Notes: generated by a model from the sequence alone, not told the origin. A stretch of DNA of 64,000 nt from Synanceia verrucosa (GCA_029721515.1 CM056553.1:251001-315000); one strand, 5' to 3'; positions 1 through 11,696 are shown, counted from the first letter of the stretch. Numbers and translations are program-made.

Positions 1-694
1 ACCAGACACCTTTAAATCAGAGCAGTCTGCAGGTGAGAATTATTAAATGTTTCATCAACGTGGTTTTATTTTAAGGAAACTTCTTAAATGTGAACAAATT
101 GACAGAAATGTTTAAAAACAGTTTATTCAGCAGTGGAACAGCAGAAATATTCATCAATAAACAGTAAAAGAGTATAAAACTACTACAGTAATATTCAGAC
201 CTGAGCTGTTGATCAATAAGGTTTTATTTCTGTTGTTCGACAGAAAATATCCTGTCAGCCGACCGTTGCTGTGGTTACCTGGTTGTGATCTGAGAAAGTG
301 AAGTCAGATGTGAAACTGAAAGTAATGTTAATATTTTCATCAGTTGCTTGAATTTTAAGCGAACTTGCCATCGCTCACGAAGAATAGGGAGTGTGATGTC
401 AGCACTGTTGTTATGGTAACCTACAGTTTAACAAAATAAAAGCTTGATTGATTTCAGTACAGTTCTCTCTGATTGTTCGGATAAATGATAAAAATATAAA
501 ATGTTAAAATAAGAAACGCAAAAACTTACTGCTGAAGAAAGCAAAGCATATTTTATAACTTTAGGAAGTGGAACTAAATTAAACCTTAATTTAAAAAGGT
601 GTTTTTTTTAAATCCAGAACTATGTGGGAATAAAAACCAGATTATTTCACAGAGACTTCCAAAGAACATCTGCAGGTGATGATCCTACAGGTGA
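1..694. other. Downstream flank / probable 3'UTR of igfbp7
   Basis: No further coding exon is visible. The interval is AT-rich and follows the igfbp7 stop codon on the minus strand, so part of it is probably the 3'UTR. Minus-strand AATAAA candidates (TTTATT on the plus strand) lie at about 122-127 and 223-228. Which is used cannot be told from sequence. Confidence 0.45.
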
Positions 695-3600
695 TCACAG
701 CTCCTCGTCCTTCGTCACTGAAAGGAAGTGACATCATCATAACTGAAGGGCTCAACATTTCTACATGACATTCAAATAATTACTGCTGTAACACGGCTGA
801 TTTTCAAAATTCCAGGTATTTAACCATGTTGTTAGAAACCTTTAAATGATGTAACCTTACCTGTCTGGATGATGTCATCGATGGATTCGACCAGGTGAAT
901 CGCGCCGATGGCTGAAGCGTCTCCTTTGGAGTTGGTGGCGTGACACTCGTACGATCCTTCCTCATCTTTGGTCAAAGGGGAGATCTGAAAAGAAGGTTCC
1001 AGATTTTAGAATTTATATCCTGGTTTTACCAAAGTTTCACAGGTTCTGATCAATCGATTCAATAAAATCAGCTGTCCCTCTCACAGGTGAGCACACCTGA
1101 GTGTTCAGGTGACCTGATGTCTCTATTTAAACACAGAAATGTGTAAACACACAGCGACTCACCAGCACCCAGCCGGTCACCTCATGTTTCTCTGGACCGC
1201 CTCTTGTTTGAATCGCCAGGTTGTCTCTGTCTCCAGGAAGTAGCTCCATCCTCTTCTTTCCACTGAGGACCTGAAGGAAGACATCCAACGTCACCTTCAT
1301 CACCACCATCATCATCATGCTAGTCCTTTCGCTCTGGCAGGCTAACAGATGATAGATTGAGGTACTAAATGTAACATTGTGTTTGTAAACTTTTTTTTTA
1401 AGTCGGAGGAGAATCTGAACATTTTTCCTGATCCAGAAACATGTTGCAGCTCGTTCTGTCTGGTCCTGCAGAGAACACCTGAACACCTGAGGCTGCAGGT
1501 GAGCTCATCAGCAGCGTTGCTCTTTTAACCCTCTGACATCTTCAGGAACGTTGCTTTTGACACAACATGCACTACCTCTGTTTGACATTTAATATTTTCT
1601 TCAGGTTATTTCTGAGACAAAGGCAGATGTTCAGGACACAAAAAGACAAAAGTCTCTCTGACAAAGCTTTTATTCATATTTCAAAGGGCCAGTCTGCAGA
1701 GATTAATAAGACGTCACATCACCTGTTCCCTTTAATACTTTCTGTTGTGTATTTTCAGGTGGAGCTCTTAATGTTTCTACAGCAGCAGGAAACATTCAGA
1801 AGGATGGAGCCTCAGTGGAATCATCTTTATGTTTCAGGTATCTGTATTTGATATTTCATCCTGTCTGACTGTAAAAGTTGGCAGACAAAGAATATTTAGA
1901 GATTTTCATCCTTAAGCTGATGAGCTTCTGAGTGATGACAGAGAGACCCACCTTCTTCCAGGTGAGGACAGGTGTGGGAACGCCAACTGCCTCGCAACTC
2001 AGATACACCTGAGAGCCGCTCACGTTGTAGACCTCTCCTGGAGGAGTGACGATGACTGGAGCTGCAGGCGGGTCGGTGACAAGAGGACATGAAGTCTGGT
2101 TAGAGAGAATCTGTCAGACAGGATGGGACAGGTCGACTCTGTCAGAGACTGACAGGAAAATTAACGATAGTCAACATGGAGTTTGGTTACTGAGAGTCAG
2201 TCAAACAGGTCGAAACAGGTCAGTAAAATTACAGATAATCAACATGGAGTTTGGTTACTGAGAATCAGTCAAACAGGTCGAAACAGGTCAGTAAAATTAC
2301 AGATAATCAACATGGAGTTTGGTTAGAAAGAATCCGTCAGACAGGATGAAACAGGTCAACTCTGTAAGAGACTGTCAGTAAAATTAAAGAAAATCAACCA
2401 TGAAGCTCTCCAGTCTGGATTCAGACCACGGCACAGAGTCCACCCTCATCCTCTGCAGCCTTTAACATCTTCTGAGGTCCAACCACCTGAGTCCAGTCCT
2501 TCCTCGCAAACACAAAACACCACCACTGTCAGCTCACATCAACCAAGGCTCTGTGCTTGGACCACTCATCTCCACCATCTACATGCTCATCATTGGCCAA
2601 ATCATCCGTAAACATGGTCTCCACTTCCTCTCACATGCAGATGACACACAACTCTTTTCTTCAGCTTTAAAGCTAAAACAAAAACAAAGCTTGATGCTGT
2701 GATATCTGAAGTCAGAAGTTTGGATCTGCTCCTGGACATTGATGTCTCCTTCATCTCCTGAAGTCTGTAACCTCACCATCGTCTTTCCACTCCCACCCCA
2801 AATCCACCTTTTATCACCTTACAAACATCTCCAGGCTCTGACCATCACTCACACACTCCCTCATCCATGACACCATCACCTCTGTCACGAGTTCTTACAA
2901 AACACTGACAGGCTCCAATGTGTTCAGAACTCCACTGACAGAGTTCTCAGCTTTACAAAGCCCTGGTAGTTCATTGCTGCAACCCTTATCCCACCTTCAC
3001 TTCCTGCACCACCTCTACAATCTGCCTGTTCACCTCCATGCTCCTAAATACCTCCTACAGCAGCACACCCCATCCAGGAAGCTCTGGTCTTCAGACTCTG
3101 GTCTTGTGTCCAGCCCTCTGTATGCCATCCACACTGTTCCCACCCTGGAAAACATCTTTTCACCACCTACAACCTCTCCTGACTGTCTGTGTGCCCTTTA
3201 ATCCCCATGGAAAGCATCCTCTGTTTGGTTCCAGAGATCCAGGATGAACCAGGATGAACCAGGATGCAGGAATCCACCAGGGACCATCAGTAAAGATAAA
3301 GATAATCAGCATGAAGTTTGTTTCCAGAGAACCAGGATGAAACAGGATGAAACAGGATGAAACAGGTCGCAGGAATCTGTCAGACACTAAATCCTCAGTG
3401 ACCTCAGAGGAATTCAGTTTGCTCAGTGTGGCTTTTCATGTCCAAAGGAATTCACTGTTTTCAGAAGCATGAAGGTGGATTATCATCAGTGTCTGCTCCT
3501 GTCAGAGGATCTGCAGCAACATGTTGTAGCAACATGATCCAGCCGATTCATTTAGTCTGGATTTGCGTTTACAGCGTTCTAAAATCGCCTATTTATTATC

Positions 3601-6600
3601 TATCTTAACTTTATTAGTTTTCTAGAAAACAACAAATGTTTGTTAAGATGTGACGTCACTGGTAATAAACGTGTGACGGTGTCATTCTGTTAGCCTAGCT
3701 TAGCATAAAGACTGGGAGCAGAGGACTCCTGATGCTGATCAGGTCAGACAGGCACACCTGTCAAGTCTCACCTGTGTGGGTCAGTCTCAAGGTCAAGGTC
3801 AATGTTTCTTTCTTTGTCTCCCATAGGAGGGAACATTCATTCATCATCGTTAGCATCATTACATCATCATTCTTTCTGTGCTTCTCCCCCACCTGCTCAT
3901 TCATGATCGATAAGGGGATAAGTGCATCTTTGTACCGACTTCCTCACTTTAATTAGATGTATTCTGAACTGACCACATGTGATGTGTCACCTGTCCGGTC
4001 AGTCTCACCTGTCCCTGTCCTTTCTCACCTGTCAGGTCAGTCTCACCTGTCCGTTCAGTCTCACCTGTCCCTGTCCTTTCTCACCTGTCAGGTCAGTCTC
4101 ACCTGTCCGTTCAGTCTCACCTGTCCGTGTCCTTTCTCGCCTGTCTGGTCAGTCTCACCTGTCCGTGTCCTCTCTCACCTGTCCGGTCAGTCTCACCTGT
4201 CCCTGTCCTTTCTCACCTGTCCGGTCAGTCTCACCTGTCCCTGTCCTTTCTCACCTGTCAGGTCAGTCTCACCTGTCCGTGTCCTCTCTCACCTGTCTGG
4301 TCAGTCTCACCTGTCCGTGTCCTCTCTCACCTGTCCGGTCAGTCTCACCTGTCCCTGTCCTTTCTCACCTGTCAGGTCAGTCTCACCTGTCCGTTCAGTC
4401 TCACCTGTCCGTGTCCTTTCTCACCTGTCTGGTCAGTCTCACCTGTCCGTGTCCTCTCTCACCTGTCTGGTCAGTCTCACCTGTCCGTGTCCTCTCTCAC
4501 CTGTCCGGTCAGTCTCACCTGTCCCTGTCCTTTCTCACCTGTCAGGTCAGTCTCACCTGTCCGTTCAGTCTCACCTGTCCGTGTCCTTTCTCACCTGTCT
4601 GGTCAGTCTCACCTGTCCGTGTCCTCTCTCACCTGTCTGGTCAGTCTCACCTGTCCGTGTCCTCTCTCACCTGTCCGGTCAGTCTCACCTGTCCCTGTCC
4701 TTTCTCACCTGTCAGGTCAGTCTCACCTGTCCGTTCAGTCTCACCTGTCCGTGTCCTTTCTCACCTGTCTGGTCAGTCTCACCTGTCCGTGTCCTTTCTC
4801 GCCTGTCTGGTCAGTCTCACCTGTCCCTGTCCTTTCTCACCTGTCAGGTCAGTCTCACCTGTCCGTGTCCTCTCTCACCTGTCTGGTCAGTCTCACCTGT
4901 CCGTGTCCTCTCTCACCTGTCCGGTCAGTCTCACCTGTCCCTGTCCTTTCTCACCTGTCCGGTCAGTCTCACCTGTCCCTGTCCTTTCTCACCTGTCCGG
5001 TCAGTCTCAACTGTCCCTGTCCTTTCTCACCTGTCCGTGTCCTCTCTCACCTGTCTGGTCAGTCTCACCTGTCCGTGTCCTCTCTCACCTGTCCGGTCAG
5101 TCTCACCTGTCCCTGTCCTTTCTCACCTGTCAGGTCAGTCTCACCTGTCCGGTCAGTCTCACCTGTCCCTGTCCTTTCTCACCTGTCCGGTCAGTCTCAC
5201 CTGTCCCTGTCCTTTCTCACCTGTCAGGTCAGTCTCACCTGTCCGTGTCCTCTCTCACCTGTCTGGTCAGTCTCACCTGTCCGTGTCCTCTCTCACCTGT
5301 CCGGTCAGTCTCACCTGTCCCTGTCCTTTCTCTCCTGTCAGGTCAGTCTCACCTGTCCGTGTCCTCTCTCACCTGTCAGGTCAGTCTCACCTGTCCGTGT
5401 CCTCTCTCACCTGTCTGGTCAGTCTCACCTGTCCGTGTCCTCTCTCACCTGTCTGGTCAGTCTCACCTGTCCGTGTCCTCTCTCACCTGTCTGGTCAGTC
5501 TCACCTGTCCGTGTCCTCTCTCACCTGTCCGGTCAGTCTCACCTGTCCGTGTCCTCTCTCACCTGTCAGGTCAGTCTCACCTGTCCGTGTCCTCTCTCAC
5601 CTGTCTGGTCAGTCTCACCTGTCCGTGTCCTCTCTCACCTGTCTGGTCAGTCTCACCTGTCCCTGTCAGGTCAGTCTCACCTGTCCGTGTCCTCTCTCAC
5701 CTGTCTGGTCAGTCTCACCTGTCCCTGTCCTTTCTCACCTGTCAGGTCAGTCTCACCTGTCCGTGTCCTCTCTCACCTGTCTGGTCAGTCTCACCTGTCC
5801 GTGTCCTCTCTCACCTGTCCGGTCAGTCTCACCTGTCCCTGTCCTTTCTCACCTGTCCGGTCAGTCTCACCTGTCCCTGTCCTTTCTCACCTGTCCGGTC
5901 AGTCTCAACTGTCCCTGTCCTTTCTCACCTGTCCGTGTCCTCTCTCACCTGTCTGGTCAGTCTCACCTGTCCGTGTCCTCTCTCACCTGTCCGGTCAGTC
6001 TCACCTGTCCCTGTCCTTTCTCACCTGTCAGGTCAGTCTCACCTGTCCGGTCAGTCTCACCTGTCCCTGTCCTTTCTCACCTGTCCGGTCAGTCTCACCT
6101 GTCCATGTCCTTTCTCACCTGTCAGGTCAGTCTCACCTGTCCGTGTCCTCTCTCACCTGTCTGGTCAGTCTCACCTGTCCGTGTCCTCTCTCACCTGTCC
6201 GGTCAGTCTCACCTGTCCCTGTCCTTTCTCTCCTGTCAGGTCAGTCTCACCTGTCCGTGTCCTCTCTCACCTGTCAGGTCAGTCTCACCTGTCCGTGTCC
6301 TCTCTCACCTGTCTGGTCAGTCTCACCTGTCCGTGTCCTCTCTCACCTGTCTGGTCAGTCTCACCTGTCCGTGTCCTCTCTCACCTGTCCGGTCAGTCTC
6401 ACCTGTCCGTGTCCTCTCTCACCTGTCAGGTCAGTCTCACCTGTCCGTGTCCTCTCTCACCTGTCTGGTCAGTCTCACCTGTCCGTGTCCTCTCTCACCT
6501 GTCTGGTCAGTCTCACCTGTCCCTGTCAGGTCAGTCTCACCTGTCCGTGTCCTCTCTCACCTGTCTGGTCAGTCTCACCTGTCCCTGTCCTTTCTCACCT

Positions 6601-7808
6601 GTCTGGTCAGTCTCACCTGTCCGTGTCCTCTCTCACCTGTCTGGTCAGTCTCACCTGTCCCTGTCAGGTCAGTCTCACCTGTCCGTGTCCTCTCTCACCT
6701 GTCTGGTCAGTCTCACCTGTCCGTGTCCTCTCTCACCTGTCTGGTCAGTCTCACCTGTCCCTGTCAGGTCAGTCTCACCTGTCCGTGTCCTCTCTCACCT
6801 GTCTGGTCAGTCTCACCTGTCCCTGTCAGGTCAGTCTCACCTGTCCGTGTCCTCTCTCACCTGTCTGGTCAGTCTCACCTGTCCGTGTCCTCTCTCACCT
6901 GTCTGGTCAGTCTCACCTGTCCGTGTCCTCTCTGACCTGTCTGGTCAGTCTCACCTGTCCGTGTCCTCTCTCACCTGTCTGGTCAGTCTCACCTGTCCGT
7001 GTCCTCTCTCACCTGTCCGGTCAGTCTCACCTGTCCCTGTCCTTTCTCACCTGTCAGGTCAGTCTCACCTGTCCGTGTCCTCTCTCACCTGTCTGGTCAG
7101 TCTCACCTGTCCGTGTCCTCTCTCACCTGTCAGGTCAGTCTCACCTGTCCGTGTCCTCTCTCACCTGTCTGGTCAGTCTCACCTGTCCCTGTCCTTTCTC
7201 ACCTGTCAGGTCAGTCTCACCTGTCCGTGTCCTCTCTCACCTGTCTGGTCAGTCTCACCTGTCCCTGTCCTTTCTCACCTGTCAGGTCAGTCTCACCTGT
7301 CCGTGTCCTCTCTCACCTGTCTGGTCAGTCTCACCTGTCCCTGTCAGGTCAGTCTCACCTGTCCGTGTCCTCTCTCACCTGAGGCACAGCGGCCCTTGTT
7401 CTGGACGCTGATGGCCTCTTTGCCCTGGTGCTCAGCGGTCAGACTGGCGCGCTTCAGTGCGCAGCCGCTCCGGTAGGTCACTCCGTCGGTGCCGCAGACT
7501 TCGTAGGCGCTCTTGCAGACGCAGACTCCCATCTTGTTCTTCTTGTCTTCGTTGTTTTTGACGCACTCCAGACCAGCACCGCAGCGGCGGGCTGCTGCGC
7601 GGCGCCCCCCGCACAGCTCTCCCTCCGCGGCGGCGCAAACCGAGCAGCAGCCGCAGGAGTCCAGCTGAGCTCCGGCAGGGCAGCCCTCCACCGGCACGGA
7701 GGGGCACTGAGCCGGATCACACGGTCCGCAGCCCGGACCCGCCGAGACCTGGACCGAGAGCAGCCACAGAACCGGAACCAGAGACAGAAAGACGGTGAAA
7801 GACTTCAT
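695..7808 (-). CDS. igfbp7: Insulin-like growth factor-binding protein 7, five coding exons
   Basis: Secreted IGFBP-related protein of the extracellular matrix. Coding exons on the minus strand, all with GT-AG borders and matching phases: 7808-7379, 2061-1952, 1270-1163, 984-861, 717-695, giving 264 residues (human IGFBP7 is about 280). Residues 1-23 are a signal peptide. Next comes a Cys-rich IGFBP N-terminal domain (CGPCDPAQCP onward, GCGCC-type clusters), then a Kazal-like module (about 95-143, VCGTDGVTYRSGC), then an Ig C2 domain across exons 2-4 (YLSCEA and YECHATN supply the two cysteines). LLPGDRDNLAIQTRGGPEK is identical to the human protein as I remember it. The ATG at 7808 opens the signal peptide. 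Intron 1 holds a 3.4 kb minisatellite that begins at the donor itself. Read-through past exon 1 adds about ten residues and then stops. Family assignment is firm; the short last exon (VTKDEEL) is inferred from phase and from the related human C-terminus. Confidence 0.95.
2095..2395. repeat. About 75-bp tandem repeat, 3-4 copies, interrupted
   Basis: Copies share AACATGGAGTTTGGTTA and GTCAAACAGGTCGAAACAGG. They lie in igfbp7 intron 1 just upstream, in gene sense, of the exon 2 acceptor at 2062. A similar block (AATCAGCATGAAGTTTG) reappears at about 3285-3400, after an L2 LINE fragment, so the two parts look like one repeat split by an insertion. Confidence 0.6.
2395..3225 (+). mobile_element. 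L2-type LINE reverse-transcriptase fragment, degenerate
   Basis: Plus-strand translation, with frameshifts and stops, gives reverse-transcriptase landmarks: a degraded SGFRPRH start, a GSVLGPL-like block, then HADDTQLF at about 2636-2660. That is the YADD catalytic box with Y changed to H. Further on are LNRLQ/VQNS-like and LPVH-like remnants typical of fish L2. The fragment is 5'-truncated, inactive, and antisense to igfbp7 inside intron 1. Confidence 0.7.
3685..3722. repeat. Short dispersed fish repeat fragment
   Basis: The stretch TAGCTTAGCATAAAGACTGG is a sequence I associate with interspersed repeats in many teleost genomes. Recognised from memory only; the family is not named. Confidence 0.35.
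3970..7376 (-). repeat. 38-bp minisatellite of splice-donor-like units (igfbp7 intron 1)
   Basis: About 90 units, most of them a 38-bp dimer with each half containing CTCACCTGTC on the plus strand, which is GACAG|GTGAG on the igfbp7 sense strand. Half-units differ by TTTCTC/CTCTCTC, CCG/CCC and CAGG/CTGG/CCGG variants, and larger blocks recur (for example around 5340-5700 and 6230-6560), so there is higher-order structure. The gene's real donor (GTGAGAGAGG from 7378 downward) is the first unit: its first ten intron bases equal those of many array units. The long plus-strand open frames here are translations of the repeat, not genes. Confidence 0.95.
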
Positions 7809-8261
7809 GATGGTTTGATCGGAATCTGGTCTTATCTGGATCAGGGTCTGATCTGGATCAGGGTTTAAATACTCTGGTCTGATGTGCAGACTGAGAGCTG
7901 TTCAAAGCTGCTGACTCCGCCTCACAGTAGACCCAGACCTGATCCCAGACCTGATCCTGAATATTAATACCGCTTAAAAAAGGTCGGAGGGCTAAAACTG
8001 TTAAAATCAAACTTTCACTTCATTTAATGATCAGCTGCTGATAAAAAAAAACAACTATTAGTTCAGTAGAAACACTTCGACACACTGCTGCTTTAATAAT
8101 AATAATAATTATTATTATTGATGGGTTTCATTAGACTTCTGATTATGTTGACAAATTAATTAAAAACATCCTGATTTATGTGGAAACAACATAAAAATCA
8201 CAGCAGATGATTGATCAGCTTCCAACGTTTCAGTCTCTCTTACTGTAGAACTGAGACCAGT
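7809..8261. other. igfbp7 promoter-side flank
   Basis: Upstream of the igfbp7 start on the minus strand. The nearest 150 bases hold short GATCTGG/GATCAGG repetitions; beyond is AT-rich DNA with a small (AAT/ATT)n palindrome near 8096-8120. No coding sequence seen. Confidence 0.4.
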
Positions 8262-8545
8262 CCAGACCAGTCCAGACCTGAAGACCAGTACAGACCAGTA
8301 CAGACCAGAAGACCAGTCCAGACCAGTCCAGACCTTAAGACCAGTACAGACCAGTACAGACCTTAAGACCAGTACAGACCAGTACAGACCTGAAGAGCAG
8401 TACAGACCAGTACAGACCAGAAGACCAGTCCAGACCAGTCCAGACCTTAAGACCAGTACAGACCAGTACAGACCTGAAGAGCAGTCCAGACCAGTAGAGA
8501 CCTGAAGACCAGTACAGACCAGTAGAGACCTGAAGACCAGTACAT
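8262..8545. repeat. Tandem repeat of GACCAGTACA / GACCAGTCCA motifs
   Basis: Irregular repeats of GACCAGTACAGACCAGTACA with CTGAA or CTTAA linkers form units of roughly 40 bases between igfbp7 and cox18. No gene is visible in it. Confidence 0.85.
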
Positions 8546-8634
8546 TCCTGAATATCTGAAGCAGTTTCAGCTGCTCATAAACAGGAAATGTTTCTTCTTC
8601 CTGTTATTGTTTAAACTGTTCAGTTCACACAGAA

Positions 8635-8668
8635 CTGTGTGTGTGTGTGTGTGTGTGTGTGTATAGGC

Positions 8669-8710
<42 letters not shown>
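8635..8710. repeat. (GT)n-(AC)n inverted dinucleotide repeat
   Basis: A GT run of about 13 units, then TATAGGCTATA, then an AC run of more than 20 units. The two arms are reverse complements around a near-palindromic centre, so this is one inverted repeat. Confidence 0.9.
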
Positions 8711-8712
<2 letters not shown>

Positions 8713-8810
8713 GACCTCCTGACCCTGAACGGTCCAAACCCTTCAAACTGCTCTGCTCTGGATCCTGACTCCTTTCTATGTTCAGCAGCATGAACTCCTC
8801 TGGTCTGTTG

Positions 8811-8921
8811 GATCATGGTGGATCAGACCACCAGGACCAGCCTGGATCAGTGATCCTTGTCCTCTCATGACCCTGTCTCTGGTTCACCACTGGTCCTGAT
8901 GAGGAGATGATCAGTGATGAT
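8811..8921 (+). mobile_element. Tc1/mariner-derived nonautonomous fragment, copy 1
   Basis: Contains CTCATGACCCTGTCTCTGG and GGTTCACCACTGGTCC, resembling the transposase-end region of Tc1-like elements in fish, and ends in GATGAGGAGATGATCAGTGA. The same blocks recur inverted at 58205-58498, which marks a dispersed family. No open frame is left. Confidence 0.6.
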
Positions 8922-9125
8922 CTATATCTGTATCTATATGTGCATAAAACCACAAGAGATCTATAGAACAGTCTCTCCTCTCATGTCTTCAGGCTTGTCT
9001 CTGTGTCCCTTTAACCTGGACTTGACCTCTAACTTGGATCCAGACCTTAACTCCCCCAGCAACACCAGTCCCCATGCTCTGTCCTGGTCCAGGTCTGTTC
9101 CTGATAAACCTGATAATGTATCATG

Positions 9126-9156
<31 letters not shown>

Positions 9157-9284
9157 TCTCAGGAGTATTTCAAAAACTCAACTTTATGTTCATCAGATAT
9201 TTTCTAAAGAGTTTCAGAGAAAATAAGTGACATCATGAAGTAGATTTGTGAGGCGTTCGATGTGTACATGCAGTACTTTGTGTT
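8922..9284. other. cox18 3' flank with a CA microsatellite
   Basis: Between the fragment above and the cox18 stop. Holds a short (TA)n/(CA)n tract at about 9124-9156. Part should be cox18 3'UTR on the minus strand. No other feature seen. Confidence 0.4.
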
Positions 9285-11495
9285 TCATTTGCAGTACTTG
9301 CTGATGAAGGCAGACAGCAGGTCTCTGTAAGGAGAATCTGATCGATGAGTTTTGAGTTTGAGGATTTTGTGGATCGCAGGAGAACGAAGGAAAAGGTTGT
9401 GACTGAATCCAACCAGACTGGAGGTAAACCAGTACAGAGCCATGGACTGGAGGAGGAAAGAAACTGGGTTAGAGGGTTCAGGGTTTTACTGGGACCCCAT
9501 CAGCTGGTTGGCTCTACCTGGGGTCCACACCAAATACAGCTAAAGCTATTAAAGCAGCTAAAAGTGTTAGCTTAGCACAATAGCAGCTATGGCTTTAGCT
9601 TAGCATATGAGCACATATGGCTTTAGCTTAGCATCTTAGCAGCTACAGCTCTAGCTTAGCCCAGCACCGATGGGTTTGATCAGGCTCTGTTGCTTTCACT
9701 CACTGAAGGAACCGAGGCGGCGATGGGAACCATCAGCACTGAAAACGCTCTGATGAAGTTTGTCAGGATCTTCTGGAAACGAGACGGGTCGACCCTCTGA
9801 AGAGAAAATACCTGGGGAAGATGAAGGGGACGTTAGATGACATCATCAGGACAGGTGACCAAACAGGCTGACCCCTACGATGACCTTCCCTGACCTCTAC
9901 GATGAGCAGGTTGGTGAGCCCAAGACAGACCGGTAGGATCCAGGTGGAGTCCGGTAAGGTGAGGTCAGGGAACCACAGAGCACCTCCTGCTGCCAGATCA
10001 GACTGCAGCCCTGCAGAAAACACAGTTACAGGGAGAAGGTCCTGGGCTGGTCTACCAGACTGATCAAAGTCCTGGACCAGTCTACCAGACCAGACCAGAC
10101 TTGTGTCACTTACTCGACTGATCCAGACTCAGGTTTCGTAGGGCCAGAGAGAGGCTGATCCACAGTGGCAGCTGGACCCAGACCAGCAGACTGGTTTTGA
10201 AGGGGTGACAGTTGTCTCTGATGTAGAGCTGAGAAACGATGCGACGCAGATTCTTCTGGAACTGGAAGCTGAAAAGCAAGACCAGAACAGATGAAGCAGG
10301 TCTGAGGCTGGTCCTCTGAGACCGTCTCTAAGGGGCTGAAGTGGGTTCCTTTCTAGAGCCAGGTCCTCTGAATGTTCTTGACTGTTGTTAGAACAAATAA
10401 AGGTTTATCTCGTCATAGTCCAGTCCTCATAGTTTTTGGTGGATGTTTGTTAACCAGACCAATCTTTAGATGAAAACATGCTGGTTGTTTTTTTTTGTTG
10501 TTTGTTTCTTACCGGCTCTGTTTCTCCGTCCAGCCTCTCTCTGACGCTCGGACTGAAACTTCATATCGAAGCCTCTTCGCCAGCTGTGCGATCTCCACCT
10601 GCAGCGCCTCCACCTGTACATTAGATGAAGGTTCCTATGGTTACCGTGATGGAGAAGAGGCTGCAGGGTGATAAATCCTTCATTTTTAATCTTTATTATT
10701 ATTGTTATTATTTATCTAGTGGAACAGTAGAATGTGAATTAGTGGGATCGCTGACAGAGGATTAAACTGCATCTATTTTAATAATTTTTCAAGCAGAAAT
10801 GTCAAACATCAGTTGGTTCCAGCGTCATAATGTCACATATTTTCTGTTTTTCCATCACAAGAAATCAAGATGTTTGTAGACTGAAGATTATCATAAACAT
10901 ATTTTCTGATGCATTTTTGACAAAATCATCAGTTAATCAAGAAAATAATCAGCAGATGCATCACTGAAGGTGATCTCTTCCAGAGGACAGCCTCATCACT
11001 CACCTTGGCAATGATGACCATCTGGTAGGCGGCCAGCGGAAGAGTGATCAGCGTCCTGACTGACAGCGTCGCCACAACGATGCTCAGCCACCACGGCAGC
11101 CCGCTCACCTGCTGCACGCTCACCAGGAAGTGTTCACACAGGTGAACCGGAGCTGAGTCCGAAAGGCTGCTGTACCAGCTGGCAGCACCTGCACTGTCGC
11201 CATGGTTACCACCTGAGAGCCTCCTGACACCTGGATATGTCCCAACACTTGAAAGAGTCCTGTCGCCTAGCAACATCCCGACTCCTGACAGAGTCCTGTC
11301 GCCTAGCAACGTCCCGACTCCTGACAAAGTCCTAACAGGTAACATGTCATGGTGGACTGCAGGGAGTCTGGCTGATGGAGGAGCAGAGCGGATGTGACCA
11401 GGTGGAGGTGACTTCCTGCTGAATGCAGCACAACAGACTTCTCGTACAGGAAGCTGCAGCACGCCGGACCTCACCGCCCCCCCCACACTCAACAT
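9285..11495 (-). CDS. cox18: Cytochrome c oxidase assembly protein COX18 (Oxa1/YidC family insertase)
   Basis: Mitochondrial inner-membrane insertase that exports the COX2 C-terminal tail. Minus-strand coding exons, phases consistent: 11495-11004, 10613-10513, 10268-10114, 10010-9895, 9811-9704, 9446-9285, giving 377 residues (human about 333). Matches to the family: DSAPVHLCEHFLVSVQ, LPWWLSIVVATLSVRT, LYIRDNCHPF, LWFPDLTLPDSTWILP and SVLMVPIAASVPS, followed by a YW-containing last exon. Several hydrophobic membrane segments are evident. The ATG at 11495 has a good context (CACCATG). A TTTCAG just 5' of it (11503-11504) could be a 5'UTR acceptor. The N-terminal presequence is longer than in human because it holds a 12-residue repeat. 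The exon 4 donor is the less usual GTCAGG, and exon 5 uses the acceptor before GTATTTTC, which keeps VFSLQRVDPSRFQ. Confidence 0.93.
11208..11333 (-). repeat. 36-bp coding repeat in the cox18 presequence
   Basis: Three in-frame units encode RTLSGVGTLLGD, RTLSGVGMLLGD and RTLSSVGTYPGV, followed by a partial RRLSGG. They lie between the N-terminal targeting region and the first conserved block and account for much of the extra length relative to human COX18. Confidence 0.85.
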
Positions 11496-11696
11496 GGTGA
11501 CCCTGAAAGACAAACTCACTGCCAGACCAGCTCAGTGGAAAATAAAGATGACTCTCAAAAGAGAATGAATCTGCAGCTCCAGGTGTTAACTGGTTTCTTA
11601 CACAACAGACAATACAATTTATAAAAGAAAACCAGCCATCAATCATCAAAAACTGTCGCTAGTTGCTGGATCGGAACCATTTTCAGTAAATTTTAG

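Noticed and set aside
3957..7476. Three plus-strand open frames of 992-1165 codons rich in SPVRSVSPV / HLSGQSHLS
   Set aside because: They are the igfbp7 intron 1 minisatellite read in three overlapping frames; no unique domain, and the right end is antisense to igfbp7 exon 1.
7428..7868. Plus-strand 146-codon frame opposite igfbp7 exon 1
   Set aside because: Antisense shadow of a GC-rich coding exon with clear homology on the other strand.
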